This document shows, one piece after another, positions 49,715-61,654 of a stretch of 64,000 bases of DNA. Both the position numbers and the translations under genes were made by a program. The notes beneath the pieces were generated by a model, which searched no databases, had not been told where the DNA came from, and worked only from the letters and a program-made list of their open reading frames with translations. The stretch is from Gnetum montanum (Eukaryota > Streptophyta > Gnetopsida > Gnetales > Gnetaceae): positions 363,220 through 427,219 of the forward strand of contig MNCI01004353.1 in assembly GCA_015680685.1 (NCBI GenBank), written 5' to 3'. Each line of letters begins with the position of its first letter. The first letter of the stretch is position 1.

Positions 49715-50330
49715 CTATTCACTTCTATTAAGAGTCAAATAAGTATTAGCACCCAAATCTTGCATATCCATCTTTATATTTGCAAGCCAAGAATGTTTAG
49801 GTTTACCTCTTTGTTGTTTCCTCTCAACTTTATTAAAGCAACCTCTTCTAACAATCACATTTTTTAGTCTTCTTAACATATGACCAAACCATCTAAAGAT
49901 GACTTTCCTTAATTTTTTCATCTATAGGTGCTACCCATAAACTTTTATTAATAAGAGAACTGATGTGATACTTCCTAGTAACACCCAACACCCTGTACGC
50001 ATGCTCACCTCAACTACATTCATGCATTGAGCCTAATACTTTTTAATAAGCCAACATTCTAAACCATACAGGATCATAGGTTTGGTAGAAGTTCTAGAGA
50101 ATTCTCCCTTCAACTGAGAAAGCATTCTTCTGTCACAAAGCACACTACTAGTTTCTCACCATTTCATCCATTCTACTTTAATTCTGTTTGTTACATCATT
50201 ATTAATCTCACCATCTATTATATTTTCTTAAAATAAAAATTCAAAAAATCAGTTTGTGTTCAGCCTGATACAACTACTTGATCTTTAGATAATAATGTTT
50301 TTTTTTTTAAGTTAAGAAGGTTATGATAGT
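49715..50330 (-). mobile_element. RTE-type LINE fragment, RT C-terminal part
   Basis: In element order: DVTNRIKVEWMKW, SVLCDRRMLSQLKGEF, TKPMILYGLECWLIKK, then FRWFGHMLRRLKNVIVRR and RGKPKHSWLANIKMDM. These blocks (WMKW, VLCDRR, YGxECW, RWFGH, GRPKxxW) are diagnostic of the RT C-terminus in plant RTE-clade LINEs. Stops and a frameshift are present. It is a truncated copy without upstream RT motifs. Confidence 0.88.
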
Positions 50331-50932
50331 ATTTCTATTAAGCTCACAATTAAAGGCCAAGACTAAGTTTTCATTTGATATGGATGAGGTGAAACTCCAT
50401 ATTATTGTCTAGTATCTTTTTAAATGTTTAATCTATCTCATGCATTTTTTTATTTACAGGTCAACCAATCATTATTTCCCCTAGGTGAATTGAGCTTATG
50501 AGAATAGAAGGAAGCTTGGTGGCTGTTAACCATATTTATTTCCTGAAAATAAAATATCCTGCCTCTATCCCCTTGACTAGCACTTTATTTTAGTGATGCA
50601 AAAAGGTTTCTAATTGTATGGTGGGACCTTTGTAAAATTATGGTTGTATTGGCTGCATGTTTAGTGAGAGTTATACCTGAAATGGGACAGTTGCAAAAAT
50701 CAGGCCTAATAATGACAGTTACAAATCAGGGTTGGATGTAGCAAGCAGTTATAGCAGTTAGGCTGCAGAGATAGTTGATCAATATTTGTCTAGTCAGGGA
50801 ATGTGTGCATGGTGCCCACTTTGCATTTTTACAGTGCATGCATTTGGGCAAACCAATGAATGTTCCTAAGTTCTTCTTGGCCTTACTCCATCAAGAAAGG
50901 CAGGGGAGGCATTCTAGGCTTATCTTGGCAAT

Positions 50933-51340
50933 GTGGAAGCAGCACAACCTGTCGATGCAGTGCTCATCCAACCCTTGCTATTAACCACTATGTATGAGCG
51001 ACGACAACTAGCCGAGGGGGCTTCTTCATCTGTAGCGCCTGCGCCATGGGTTGACGTCATAGGTTTAGGGGATGGGTTTGCCTCTGCTACGACTCCTCTT
51101 CAAGGGGTGGATGAGCAAATCCTCTTGGCTCAAGAAACCATGTGCCATGAGTTACAAGCCAAGTTTGAAGAACAACTCTACAAGATAGTGGCAAAAATTG
51201 AAACCAAGCTGCGCAAGGAGGAACATGTGAAGTGGGAGGTAGAGCTTCTCAAATGGACCCAAAACAATCAGGCTAGGGCTCTAGAGGAGAGCCTATGCCA
51301 CAGGGAAGAGGCTGAGGAACAAAACAGACAAAGAGAATGA
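50933..51340 (+). pseudogene. coiled-coil tail of LINE ORF2
   Basis: 135 residues open, including ETMCHELQAKFEEQLYKIV and EELLKW-type heptads, followed in frame by TGA/TAG stops and further coiled coil (LLEEQQMKSWLDEVHESN near 51470). The same LLEEQQ wording recurs at 58485-58510. Confidence 0.65.
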
Positions 51341-51840
51341 TGCAAAGCAACCTTGTGGAATGAAATGGAGGAGCAGTTACAAAGACAAATCTGAAAGGAT
51401 CTGCTCAGGGAAGAGTAGCAACAGAAACTGCGCAAAGAGGAAGAGGAAGAGCAACATGTTTAGGCTCTCCTTGAGGAACAACAAATGAAAAGTTGGTTAG
51501 ATGAGGTGCATGAGTCAAATGCTCACCGCCACTTCAAGGAAGAGCAATGCCCATATGTGACTATAGGTGTAAATAGAAATGCTGCATGGACTACTCTGCA
51601 CCACCATATTCAAGCTACTATGACTAAGTAACACCTTGACAAGACCTAAAAGCTACCTCCTGATGAGAGATAGGCAAAGGAGGAAAAAGTACAAGAAATT
51701 TCAAAAGGCATCGACTTTCAAGACTATCCAACATCAAAGGGTAGTCCTAGATGGGATTCACCCCTAGGAGAGGGTCTAGTATGCTTGCACTAGGCTGCCG
51801 CATCATGTTTGATGTGGGTTTTGTTGTAGGGCTTTTGCTT

Positions 51841-52050
51841 TCTATTTTGTCCTTGTCTATGGTTTCCCCTTTCTATTTTGTCCTTGTCTATGATTTCCCC
51901 TTGGTGGGCTTGTGGTCCCTGATTTCTTTCTGTGGGGTGGTTTGTCTTTGTCTTTGGTTGCTCCTTGGTGGGCTTGTGGTCCCTGATTTGCTTCTGTGGG
52001 GTGGTTTGTCTTTGTCTTTGGTTGCTCCTTGGTGGGCTTGTTTGTTAACT
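51841..52050 (+). repeat. short tandem repeats in the LINE 3' region
   Basis: A 31-bp unit (TCTATTTTGTCCTTGTCTAT...) occurs twice from 51841. A 64-bp unit starting TTGGTGGGCTTGT follows at 51901, 51965 and 52029 (the third is partial). Confidence 0.88.
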
Positions 52051-52130
52051 ATTTTGTTAATACTTGCGTCGGGGGATGATCCCCTGGTTTTGTGTTGTTC
52101 CTGCAGTGGGGGGTGGTTCTCCAAAAACAA

Positions 52131-53309
52131 TTATAGCAATTACAAGGAGCCAAATTTTGTATGAATGGAGACCTATGTGAGAGCATTAAGGAGAAAAGAG
52201 TTTTTAGGCTTTTGTTTTGTCATTTTTCTGCTGTCCAAGAATTTCTTAGCTTCATTTTGGGTGGAAGCAAGGATTGTCATTGGAAGGAAGAGAGAGAGAC
52301 TTGCTGCCATAACATGTGCAAGCAACCGTTGTTGCCACTTATAAACCATCATTTGAAGGGAGAACTATGGAATTAGAGACATGTAGCATTGAGTTTGAGG
52401 TTTGGAGCTTAGAGAACAAGGATGATTCAATCCAGATCTTCCCCAGCCAATTTCCATGCACATCTTAACATGTGTTTCCTTTGGGGTTTTTAAAAATCTA
52501 TGTGGATCAAAGTGTTTGTGGTATTATTTTCATCATGTGCTGTAATTCTTTTTGTTGATGTTATCATAATTTTTAAAAAACAGATATATTTTGCAAGCCC
52601 ACATCATTTATTCAACCCTTGTGTTCACTAGCTTTTGGCTGCAAGTGGTTAGTCTTGGAGGTACTCGATGAATTTTTTCCTCCCACTACTTTATCCAACA
52701 CTTGTACTCTCTTGTATGGCTATAAGTGCTTGGTCTTGAGTTTCCTTGCTATAGCAAAATGACCAATCGTTCCGTTGAATCTCTTTCTTTTTCCGCAAGA
52801 GATTACAAAACCTTGTATTAGCATTCGCAGAAGGTTACAAAGTTCAGCCAGACTTTTTCTCCTGTTGAACAAAAATAAAGGCTGAGAAAAATACATCAAT
52901 CAGCACATTACATTTCATAAAGAAGACAAAGGAGAAAAGTCATCCACCTCTAATTCTGATTTAGGCAATGCAGTGATTTCTCTAAAATGATGGTGACCAC
53001 TAGAGAGGCAGTTATATGCTGCCATGTTTCAACTGTCAATTGTTGCTGAACAGGGATATGATTATTGTCCTTTACATTGCTACACAAAGATAACATTGGA
53101 GAAGGTGCTAGCTGCCTAAGATTCAAATTAGTTAGAGTGGTAAGCTTGTTAAAAAGAACTTTAAGCAGAAAAAACTTCAATTTAGGGAAAATAATATTTT
53201 AGCAATGCCCTCATTATGTGATGATCACTTTGTTGATAAAGAGTTTAGTAACCATCCCTTACTGAGTAATTTGCAGAGCATCCAGAATATCGAAAAAATA
53301 TAACATGAT
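52131..53309. other. no gene recognised
   Basis: AT-rich. A minus-strand LINE-tail-like piece lies at about 52785-52860 (TTTTTCCGCAAGAGATTAC). Otherwise unremarkable intron-like or intergenic DNA. Confidence 0.4.
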
Positions 53310-56300
53310 TTGACTTTTCAAGGCCTCTCCAAAAGGCCATTGAGTACTCTTAATGATAAAAATGTGTTTTATAAAACATTTGAAGTAGCAACTAACAAAA
53401 GGAGAAAGGAGGGGCATAATGAGCGAGTCTTTGGATCTAGGAGGAGGCAGTTCCCAATGAAGGCTTTGGGTCTGCAAAATCCAGGGAATGTGGCAGGGGA
53501 GGGTTTGGCATCAACAAGTGTGGTGGAGACTATTGTCAAAGGCTTGGTGGTTGAGGGTCAGCACAAGGCTGTGGGGATAAGGCTGGAAAGGAGAGAATAG
53601 CAAATTGCATCAATGCCCTAAGGAGCAAGGCATGGTTTCAAGAGGACTGCATAGCAAATTGCATCGATGCAAAGTACACTCGCAGGGATGGCCCCAATGG
53701 CCCTGGGATGTACATCTTCAGGAAAGCCCTGGAGGTGCAACGACAATGATTTCACTTTGCACTTGTTGGCACATTCAATAGGTGTATGTCAGCAATTACA
53801 AAGTTACAAGTCTAAGCTTTATAGGTGTGGCCAAGGGTCCAAGTCCAGATCAGCTCCTTGCAAGGTAATGCAGTCCTTTTGATTTTTATGGAAGAGAGAC
53901 ATATTTTTGATCGAATCAACACTTGCTTGGTGTGTGGGTCACTTGATAATGCAGGTGGAGAAATGGATTCCAGAACATTTGCTAACATAAAAGGATATTG
54001 ATGCAAGGATGCAAACAAAATGATGGCTAGTGGTTTGGATGTGCCTTTTAGGCCTTCTTATTCAGTTTTGGTCGAAGGGCATCCTGCATCGTATTGCGAA
54101 GATCTTTGAAAAGCTTCTCATGATTGATCTAAGGACCTCTAATGGCATCCCGAAAGTAGTTGTGAGAATTTCTGTTTGTATGTCGGATGACTCAAAGGTG
54201 TTATCGCAAATTATGTTGAAAGGCCACATGGGCATTTCTATCAACAAGTGTTCTACAACAATTACTCGAATGTGTGTTGGGTTCATGTTTAGAAGGGTCA
54301 TATCTCAATGCATTGTCCAACAAACCCTATGACCCATAGGCAAAAACAAGAGGAGGCCAAACAAACCCAGGTTCAAATCTCCCATATACCTCACCAAACC
54401 ATTCAACAATACAAGGGCTGACAACCAAGAAATGCAAGGAGGGAGATGCCCTTGTAGCCACGCCTCCTCTGAAAGAGGCAGGCCCAATTTTAGAGGCTTC
54501 TGGTGTGGAGCTAATCTCATAGGAATCATCAAAAGCTACCTCAGCTAGCATTGTGTGTGGCATTGATGATAGTTAGCAAACTATGACCAAAAAGAGGAAT
54601 GGCAAAGTGGGCAATGTGGGTGGCCTCAAACAAGCTTCCCTTAATGCTTAGCTCAAAGCCAAAGAAGGGTACTTAAAGCAAGAAAGACAAAATAGGTAAA
54701 GGCAATCACCACAAACTTGGAATCTCAAATTCAAAAGTCCTTCCCAAAATTCCTCAAATCCAAGCAACTCCAATGGTAAGGGACCATGATGTTTATCCTT
54801 CTTGGATGACCACCGAAGAAAAACAAACAAAGAGATTGTAGACAGCAAAGCACCTTGGATGAGCATCTTAAAGGCCATCAAAAGAGCATTATGGAGGAGG
54901 ACCAAAACATAGGTAATGTTACTAGACCTAGGCATGGCATGCTGCTAGATAGTGATTCAGTTCCTTCCCTCCTCTTACCCCCTCATGGAATTGTACCACA
55001 TCCCCCCCTAGCTCACTCCCTACCTCTTATTTAGGCCAACCTTTATTCATGGGTCAGAAGGGGTTCTCCTACTAGGAAAAAGTGTTGGATAAACTTCAAA
55101 AATAACTATCCTCTTGGAGAAGTATGCTTTTATCATCTGCTAACAAACTTACCTTGGCTATGTTGGTCCTTTCTAGTATCCCTATCTATAGTGCTATTAG
55201 GAGATCAAATTTGCCCACCATCTTTTAATCATATGCAATTTCACTAGAGCTTCTTGTGTTATTTTCCACACGTAAACTAGGGGGGATTGGGAGCAATGCT
55301 AGAACATGATTATGGAAGGCCACATCATGACAAAAACAATTGCATGATATTTCTTTATGGGCTAAGGTGACATGGGAAATTTGGCTCAAATGTAATGCAA
55401 GGACTTTTTGAACGCAAAACCCAAGATCACCCTATAAGTGCATGGGTAGGGCCATGGCCAACTTCCAACTTTGGAAAGACACTCATTGTTGTACTATGGC
55501 AATGTTGCATGTTCGTGAATTGCAATGCCATGAACCCATGAGCCATGAGGATCTATGAGGGTTGACTATGATGCACCTACTTTAGTGCATCAATTGGGCT
55601 CGATACTTCTTTGCCCTGTGCTTGTGCCCCTTCCAATGGGTCTTCTAGGTGGTGGCAACATGGCAAGATGACAATTTCTTCATCAAAGGGATGTAGGTGC
55701 AAGTTTATCTAGAATCGGTGGTGGCACTACTGGCATTCTAAATCAGGGGCTTTCTATCACTCACGCAAATTGCCAAGGTGTGGTGGTAGTCCAACATTTC
55801 TTTAATACAAACCTAATGCAAATGTAGCAGAAAAGGATGTACATATGAAAGAATTTACAGCCACTATGGGCAGAATTAATCCAACAAGTTATTTGGTATG
55901 TCACCCTTAATGCTAAGGTTTCCACTCTCACCAAATTGGATTTTAGGTTGTTGTGCACCTTTAAGCCCAAAGATGCCTCCAATGTAGTTAACCTTCCTGT
56001 GTGGCTCGTAAGGGTGCTTGCAAATGAAATTCTCAACACAATCAATAGTCAAATTTCCCAGATTCTGCATTCAGGGTTGCTTGCTTGTTTGGTTGAGCAA
56101 GCTCATGAGTTGTCGCTTCCTCCGTCGCAAGTCTCTCTGGCCTTGACAAGGATTGAGGCTTTGTCTCAAGGGAGCACAAATTCTACTCCCCCACCCCTCC
56201 TTCCCATAAGCCTATCCCTCCTCTACTTTCACCCCTTGTTGAAGTTGTGGCTCCTAACCTGCATCCAAACCCACCCTCCCCTCATAGTCCTACCCCTCTA

Positions 56301-57790
56301 TTCCCCTGTCCCACATCACAACTTGTTCTCCCCTACAATCCCTCTACAACTACCCCCAACTCTATGGATGATTTGGATATAGAGAAGATCTTCACTCCTG
56401 GTGTTCGGAAGCACCTCTCAACTCTAAGTTCAACACTCTCACACTGGTCTAAATGTTTGGCTAACCTCTTGCCTATAGACCCATACTAGTTTGTTTGGTT
56501 GAGTAGGCTCACGAGTTGCAGCTTCCTACCTAGCAAGTCCCACTAGCCTTCACAAGGATTGAGGTTTCGTCTTAGGGGAGCACAACTTCTACTCCTCCCC
56601 CCCCCCCCCCCCCCCCCCCGGGGCCCAACCCCCCTGCAGCTCCTTCCCATAACCCTAGCCCTCCTCTACTTTCATCCCTTGTTGAAGTTGTGACTCCTGA
56701 CCTACATCCCAACCCACCCTCCCCTCATGGTCCTACTCCTCTATTCCCCCATCCCACACCACAACTTGTTCTTGCCTACAATCCCTCTACAACTGCCCCC
56801 AACTCTATGGATGATTCAGATGTAGAGAAGATCTTCACTCTTGGTGTTTAGAAGCACCTCTCAACTTTAAGTTCAATACTCTCATGTTGGTCTAAACGTT
56901 TGGCTAGCCTCCTACATATAGACCCATACTAGTTTGTGACCATTCCAACTCGGCCATGACATGCAGCTTCTTCTCTCAACTCCACAAGGCCCCCTTAATA
57001 AAAAGGTGGTTTTCACCCTGCCAGTGCAGCCTCTGCAACTGGTGAGCCAAATCATCCTTAGGGCTTCGACATTACCCAACGAAATGGTTCATGTCACAAC
57101 TATGTCTACTTCAAATTGGCTCTTGGAAGTTGGAGAGCATGGCTCAGGCCAATGGTGGTCACAATATGGGATTTTGATGAACTACATGCACACCCTATGG
57201 CAGGAACTCAAGGATTTGGTCTGGGGCCTCAAGGCCCTCTCTCTTCGGTTTCCACTAGTGGTGCCAATGGAACCAATGATTATGAGTCTCTCCTCTCTCC
57301 TGCAGGCGTTGTGTCTACCTTCCTCTATCACCGACAATATGATTTTGGCTACTAGGGTGACAGCTCTTGATCCCTCACCATTAGTTCCTACCACATGGAA
57401 CAATTAGGAGGAACCCCAGGACACCACCCCAAAGGTGTCTTCAGAGATTTAATTTCAAGATTTGCGTTTGTTTAATATGGTTTTAATGTTGATTTCATGG
57501 GAATTGTGTTGCCCCTTCCATAGTTTTTATAGTAGTTGGGCCCACTGAGCTTGTACTAGGCAAGTTCCTTTTTTGGACTTTTGTGATCCACATTGGCAAA
57601 TTTTGTTTATCCCATAGTTTCCTTCCTCGTTGTGGAGAGGTTCTATTGAATGTTCTTTGTTGTTTTGCTGGATGGGTTTCCTTCCCCACTCCCCCACCAA
57701 CAACCCCCCTCTCTATGTTGTACTTTGTTTTTATGGGAATTTTCCCTTCATATAACTGACCTCACTTTCCTTCAAAAACAAATAGAAACA
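53310..57790 (+). mobile_element. decayed L1-type LINE, ORF1 region and 3' end
   Basis: ORF1-like blocks in varying frames: IQFWSKGILHRIAKIFEKLL then MIDLRTSNG near 54060-54140, and ISQCIVQQT plus a possible knuckle near 54290-54330, the layout of a DUF4283-type ORF1. A Pro/Ser-rich region with an internal duplication follows (56085-56936). The end (about 57450-57790) resembles plant LINE 3' ends, closing with TTTCCTTCAAAAACAAATAG. No convincing endonuclease or RT was seen between. Boundaries are approximate, and it may comprise more than one insertion. Confidence 0.6.
56085..56936 (+). repeat. 406-bp tandem duplication
   Basis: Copy 1 is 56085-56490 and copy 2 56491-56936, each from TTGTTTGGTTGAG to CCCATACTAGTTTG. 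Copy 2 is longer because of a 23-C run and GC-rich insert at 56597-56640. The open frame in copy 1 (SMDDLDIEKIFTPGVRKHL) is interrupted in copy 2 by a TAG where copy 1 has CGG. Confidence 0.88.
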
Positions 57791-58445
57791 TGTTTTATGG
57801 CATTTTGGGTCTTGTTGAATTCACACGTTGTGTTCAGATTGGAAATGAAGGCACCTTATTAAATATTTTTCAAATGTTCTTAGTCTTTGACTGAAATCCT
57901 TTTGCATTCTATATACATGGCAGATTTAACAATTGGGAAAAGAAATTTTGAAATGTTTGATGTCATGTCAATCCATCATGGCTGTCAAACATGCTACATT
58001 TATGCTTTGTTTATTTTCTTGTTGAGTATTCCAAGCTAAGTCATATTGAAAGCTCTTTTTGATAAAATCATTATGTAATTTCCTGTTCTGAAATCAAATC
58101 CCAATGTTTGTTGGTTACTGAAATCAAAATTTAATACATCTTGACGTGATGTGTTTCTGCAACTTCTCTCTCTGACATGTTTCTCCTTCAACCTATGAGA
58201 GGTGGATTGAAGTAGGTCCTACATAAATTCTGCTATGGAATGCACAATTTGAAATTTCTTTCTTTAATAACCTTATTTAACAATCAATAAACTAGATGAT
58301 TCCTGTTTCACCAATCCATTAAGATACCTTCTCAAGTCTAGACTTATATCCTTAGCTATATTCATCTTCATGAATGTTTTTCTAACTTTATTATATATGT
58401 CCGACCCTTGATCCTAAAGTTTAATAAGGCCTATTGATTTAGCTT
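57791..58445. other. no gene recognised
   Basis: AT-rich DNA between two LINE-derived insertions. Confidence 0.4.
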
Positions 58446-58457
58446 AAAAGCATTGCA

Positions 58458-58965
58458 GTTACCACGAGGAAGAGCAGTATGTCCAGGACCTTTTGGAGGA
58501 GCAACAAATTAATACCTGGCAATGGTTTTGCATGGGAAGATGCCCATACATGGTCATGGGAATAAATTACAACGTCTCATGGACCTGGCTGAGGAGATGT
58601 ATTAGGACTACTTCCACTAAGTTCCATCCTAAAAAGGCCCCCAAAAAATCTACCAAAAGCAATGTGAAGAGTAGTATCTGGAATCTCAGGAGGCTGCAAC
58701 ATTTGTTGCCTCGAAACACTATCGATCAGGCAATCCTAGACGTGGTGAACAGCCAGAAAAAGGCATAGTGCCCCTATACCAGGCTGCCAAGATCCAACAG
58801 ATGACATCATTCACAAGGACCAAGAGGGGTTTTTCAATGCCAGCATTGGGTTTCATGGGATATGGCTTTGAATGTAACATTTCAAATAGCCTAGTGATGG
58901 GCCAGTTTTGTTTTTGGGGGCAAGTACTTTCTTTTAATTCAATCCCTGACATTTTCAAAAAAAAA
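58458..58965 (+). mobile_element. 508-bp 5'-truncated LINE insertion with 12-bp TSD
   Basis: AAAAGCATTGCA occurs at 58446-58457 and again right after the poly(A) run (58966-58977). The body encodes LLEEQQINTWQ and a basic stretch FHPKKAPKKSTKSNVK, related to the coiled-coil tail of the LINE at 50.8-52.1 kb, then a 3' UTR ending CTGACATTTTC plus A run. The exact TSD implies a younger insertion than its neighbours. Confidence 0.85.
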
Positions 58966-58977
58966 AAAAGCATTGCA

Positions 58978-59559
58978 TTTACTAACTGTTGAACATAGCT
59001 TGTCAACAGACTTATAATCTTCTATCAAAACCTTTAATCATTTACATAAACAAAATTCCTGCATGGCATTTATTTATCAGATATTGATTTCAATATCCAC
59101 CATATATCATGCATTCTTCAAAGATACATACAGTACGTTATACAAAAAATGCCAAAAATGTACCCTTTCAAACACTGCGGAATATGTTTGAAGTCATCAA
59201 ATACTATTTTGCCATAGTGATTGTATACATTCAACTCCAATTGGGCACATTACGGCATACCTTCCTTCAGCATTTGAGATTCCTCTCTTTTCCCCTAAGA
59301 TTGTGTTTGATTTCTTCCTCTCTTAATAGATGTTGTCAGGATGGAAACATCTTAGCACAACCAGTAATCATGTTGGTACAACAATTCATTATTATGATAT
59401 ACTTGATATGATAGTGCAATGGTACTGTAGTGGTCATGAAAAGTATGTGTCATGTTAAAACTATCATAAAGGTGTACAGATGTAACTCTAAGCATGGACA
59501 TGGATTGTAGACTATGAAAAACCTAAAAAGCATTTTTAGTGTTGCCACGCATGCATGTT
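58978..59559. other. no gene recognised
   Basis: AT-rich. The 59109-59411 frame has no recognisable motif. Confidence 0.4.
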
Positions 59560-60420
59560 TCCCAACGACCAACTGGTTTGATTAAATCCAGCGACCTCTT
59601 TCTGGAAATTCCGGTACACAATCTAAAAGAATTCAACTGCCAACAATAAATATTCTGCATGTTCCTGAACATTGTAAATGTTGTAGATTTCTAAGCAATT
59701 ACTTATTTGAGAAAATTACAGAAATCGGCATTGTCTATTTAGTGGGTTGACCGACAACCATGAACTGGGGGGAAAGTCATGAAAATGGAGACAATTCAGC
59801 GCTTATCTCGAAACCATAAATTCAAAAAATGGAATTGATGTGACACAAAATTGTCTCGTGCTCGGCAAGCTACCTGAATGAGCTAATGACGGTCTTTTAT
59901 GGTAACAGATTAAAATGTTTCTTCAGTAAGAAATGTGATCATGCGTTTCGTAAACCTTAAACAGGAGGAAGCCTAATTCACGCCCAACATAAACTGTGTG
60001 AAATGCAGAGAATTTCCAAATCTACCAGAAAATCGAAATGCCAGTGTCTCCACGCGATATGGAAAAATATTTCAATAAAGATAAGCAAATTACTATCAAA
60101 AGAAACGGGAAAAATAAATAAAAACTTGTCAGAGATGAGAGTACATCATACCAAATTACGGTGCAGAAGCCCTGCTTGATCGACGATGAAACAATGAATG
60201 TATAATCAATGCAGCTTGCACAGGAAACGATACGCTTCAACAAATGGCAGGGGTAGCACTCAGTTAATGTCTACGAAACACAACATATCCTTTTTCTTTG
60301 TTTACACTAAAAAGATCCAACTCAAATCTGTGGTAATTCACAATTTCACACGTCAATCGAAAAGTCCAGGGCCTGGAAGCGCTGCTTTTAATTATCGTTA
60401 CTGCATGAATTTCGAGTTTT
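59560..60420 (-). promoter_or_regulatory. candidate promoter and 5' UTR exon of the PGM-like gene
   Basis: This stretch keeps many more CG dinucleotides than its surroundings (ACGCGATAT, GATCGACGATG, ACGATACGC, TCGTTACTG, TTCGAG) and lacks transposon sequence, as expected of an unmethylated gene start. On the minus strand a good donor, TTTG|GTATGATG at 60152/60151, could end a non-coding first exon spliced to the acceptor at about 49240-49253. This is inference; no TATA box is convincing. Confidence 0.35.
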
Positions 60421-60499
60421 AAAAGCCAAGGTTTTGTTTCTTTTTTTAATTCTAATTAATGTACTTTTTTTTTAAATTCCAATTAATGTACCCTACGGG

Positions 60500-60629
60500 T
60501 GAGATTCTTGATTTCAATATAAGTCAACCTTTTGATTCTAATGGACAATACTAAGTTATAAAGTTCTAATTACACTATCATATAGTGTACTTATATTGCA
60601 ATTATTTCAAGGTTCCAACACCCCCTTTA
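60500..60629 (-). repeat. inverted copy of the dispersed repeat at 262-390
   Basis: On the minus strand it reads GGGGGTGTTGGAACCTTGAAA, with AACTTTATAACTTAGTATTG further on, matching the copy at the left end of the window. Confidence 0.5.
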
Positions 60630-60898
60630 AAGAAGCATGAATGAGATAACGCTATCTTCATGGAGCAAAAGAATCTCTTTGCCAAGAATATGACTTTAAC
60701 AATTTAACAAGGGGATGGATCCACTCAAATTCCAAAACAACTTTTTTAATGGAATAAAGACAAGTCATCAAAATCAAACTTAGTTGAGGTTATGTTTTGT
60801 TGGTGCATCAAATGATACCCTTTTTTATTTTTTCCATGTATATACATTTGGGTTAGTAGCACAACCCCTACCACTACCACTAAATATGTGTAAGCAAA

Positions 60899-60963
60899 GG
60901 CAAGAATTGAACTCACATCCTTTTAGCCAAGAGATGAGTGTCTTGAGCACTAGACTACACCTT
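60899..60963 (-). repeat. tRNA-derived SINE head or tRNA relic
   Basis: The minus strand reads GGTGTAGTCTAGTGCTCAAG (A-box-like) and, about 30 bases on, GTGAGTTCAATTCTTGCC (B-box-like). The GTGTAGTCTAGTG start is typical of plant tRNA-derived SINEs. No acceptor-stem pairing supports a functional tRNA. Confidence 0.5.
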
Positions 60964-61654
60964 GAGAGAGCTAAAACGTACTTTGTTTCTTTCTTTCTCT
61001 CTTTTTTAATGTGGGAGAGTTTGTGGTAAGATTAGATTTTATTCAAATGCCTGATAATAATATTCTAGAGCCCACTTTGTTCACAAAGAAGGAAGTTATA
61101 ACTATATGAATCTCCCAATAAAAAATTCTAAGTACATAAGATCAATAAAGAGAAAGCTAAAAGAAAAAGCTTAATGGTTTTGAGGATGCATTTTCAAGTT
61201 TTTATCCTAACAACCAAACTTGAAAAACATCCCCTCTAGGGTAAAATGATTACACTTTGCCCTTATTCAAGAACATCCTTACAAGTTTTCACTTCTTACT
61301 AAAGGGATTCTTGTAAAGAGAAAAAGAAACTCTTTCTAAAGACAAAATAACACATCAATCAAAAATAATGAACAAATAACAACAAAAGCTGAAAATTTTC
61401 CATCCTTTAACCTCCAAAACAAAAAGAAATTAAGATTGTAAAAACTAAATTAACTCTTTAGCTTTCACAAGGAGCTTTTTTGCTTGAAGCTATAGTTGAA
61501 AGCAACATCTTTGAGATATTGATATTTAACTCCTAAAGAGAGGTAATAGTTATGCTATTGCTACTACACAATAACTACATACTGAAGCTTCCAAATAGAG
61601 TAGAGAACAAATGATAGAAGACAATTCTAAATGTAAAGAAAGTGATGAGTCTTG
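60964..61654. other. no gene recognised
   Basis: AT-rich sequence with scattered low-complexity tracts. Confidence 0.4.

Larger units (their letters stand above)
50761..52130 (+). mobile_element. 5'-truncated L1 LINE encoding the ORF2 C-terminal tail
   Basis: Flanked by TTATAGCAGTTA (50749-50760) and TTATAGCAATTA (52131-52142), a 12-bp TSD with one mismatch. It opens with GAHFAFLQCMHLGKPMNVPK, FFLALLHQ, matching the block after zf-RVT in the two intronic LINEs. A long Glu/Gln/Lys-rich coiled coil follows (open frame 50933-51340, continuing with stops to about 51550). The end carries tandem repeats and CCAAAAACAA as a short A-rich tail. Confidence 0.75.

Noticed and set aside
53310-53600. 96-residue plus-strand frame as a host gene
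   Set aside because: It leads into decayed LINE ORF1-like sequence and shows no independent motif or splice signals.
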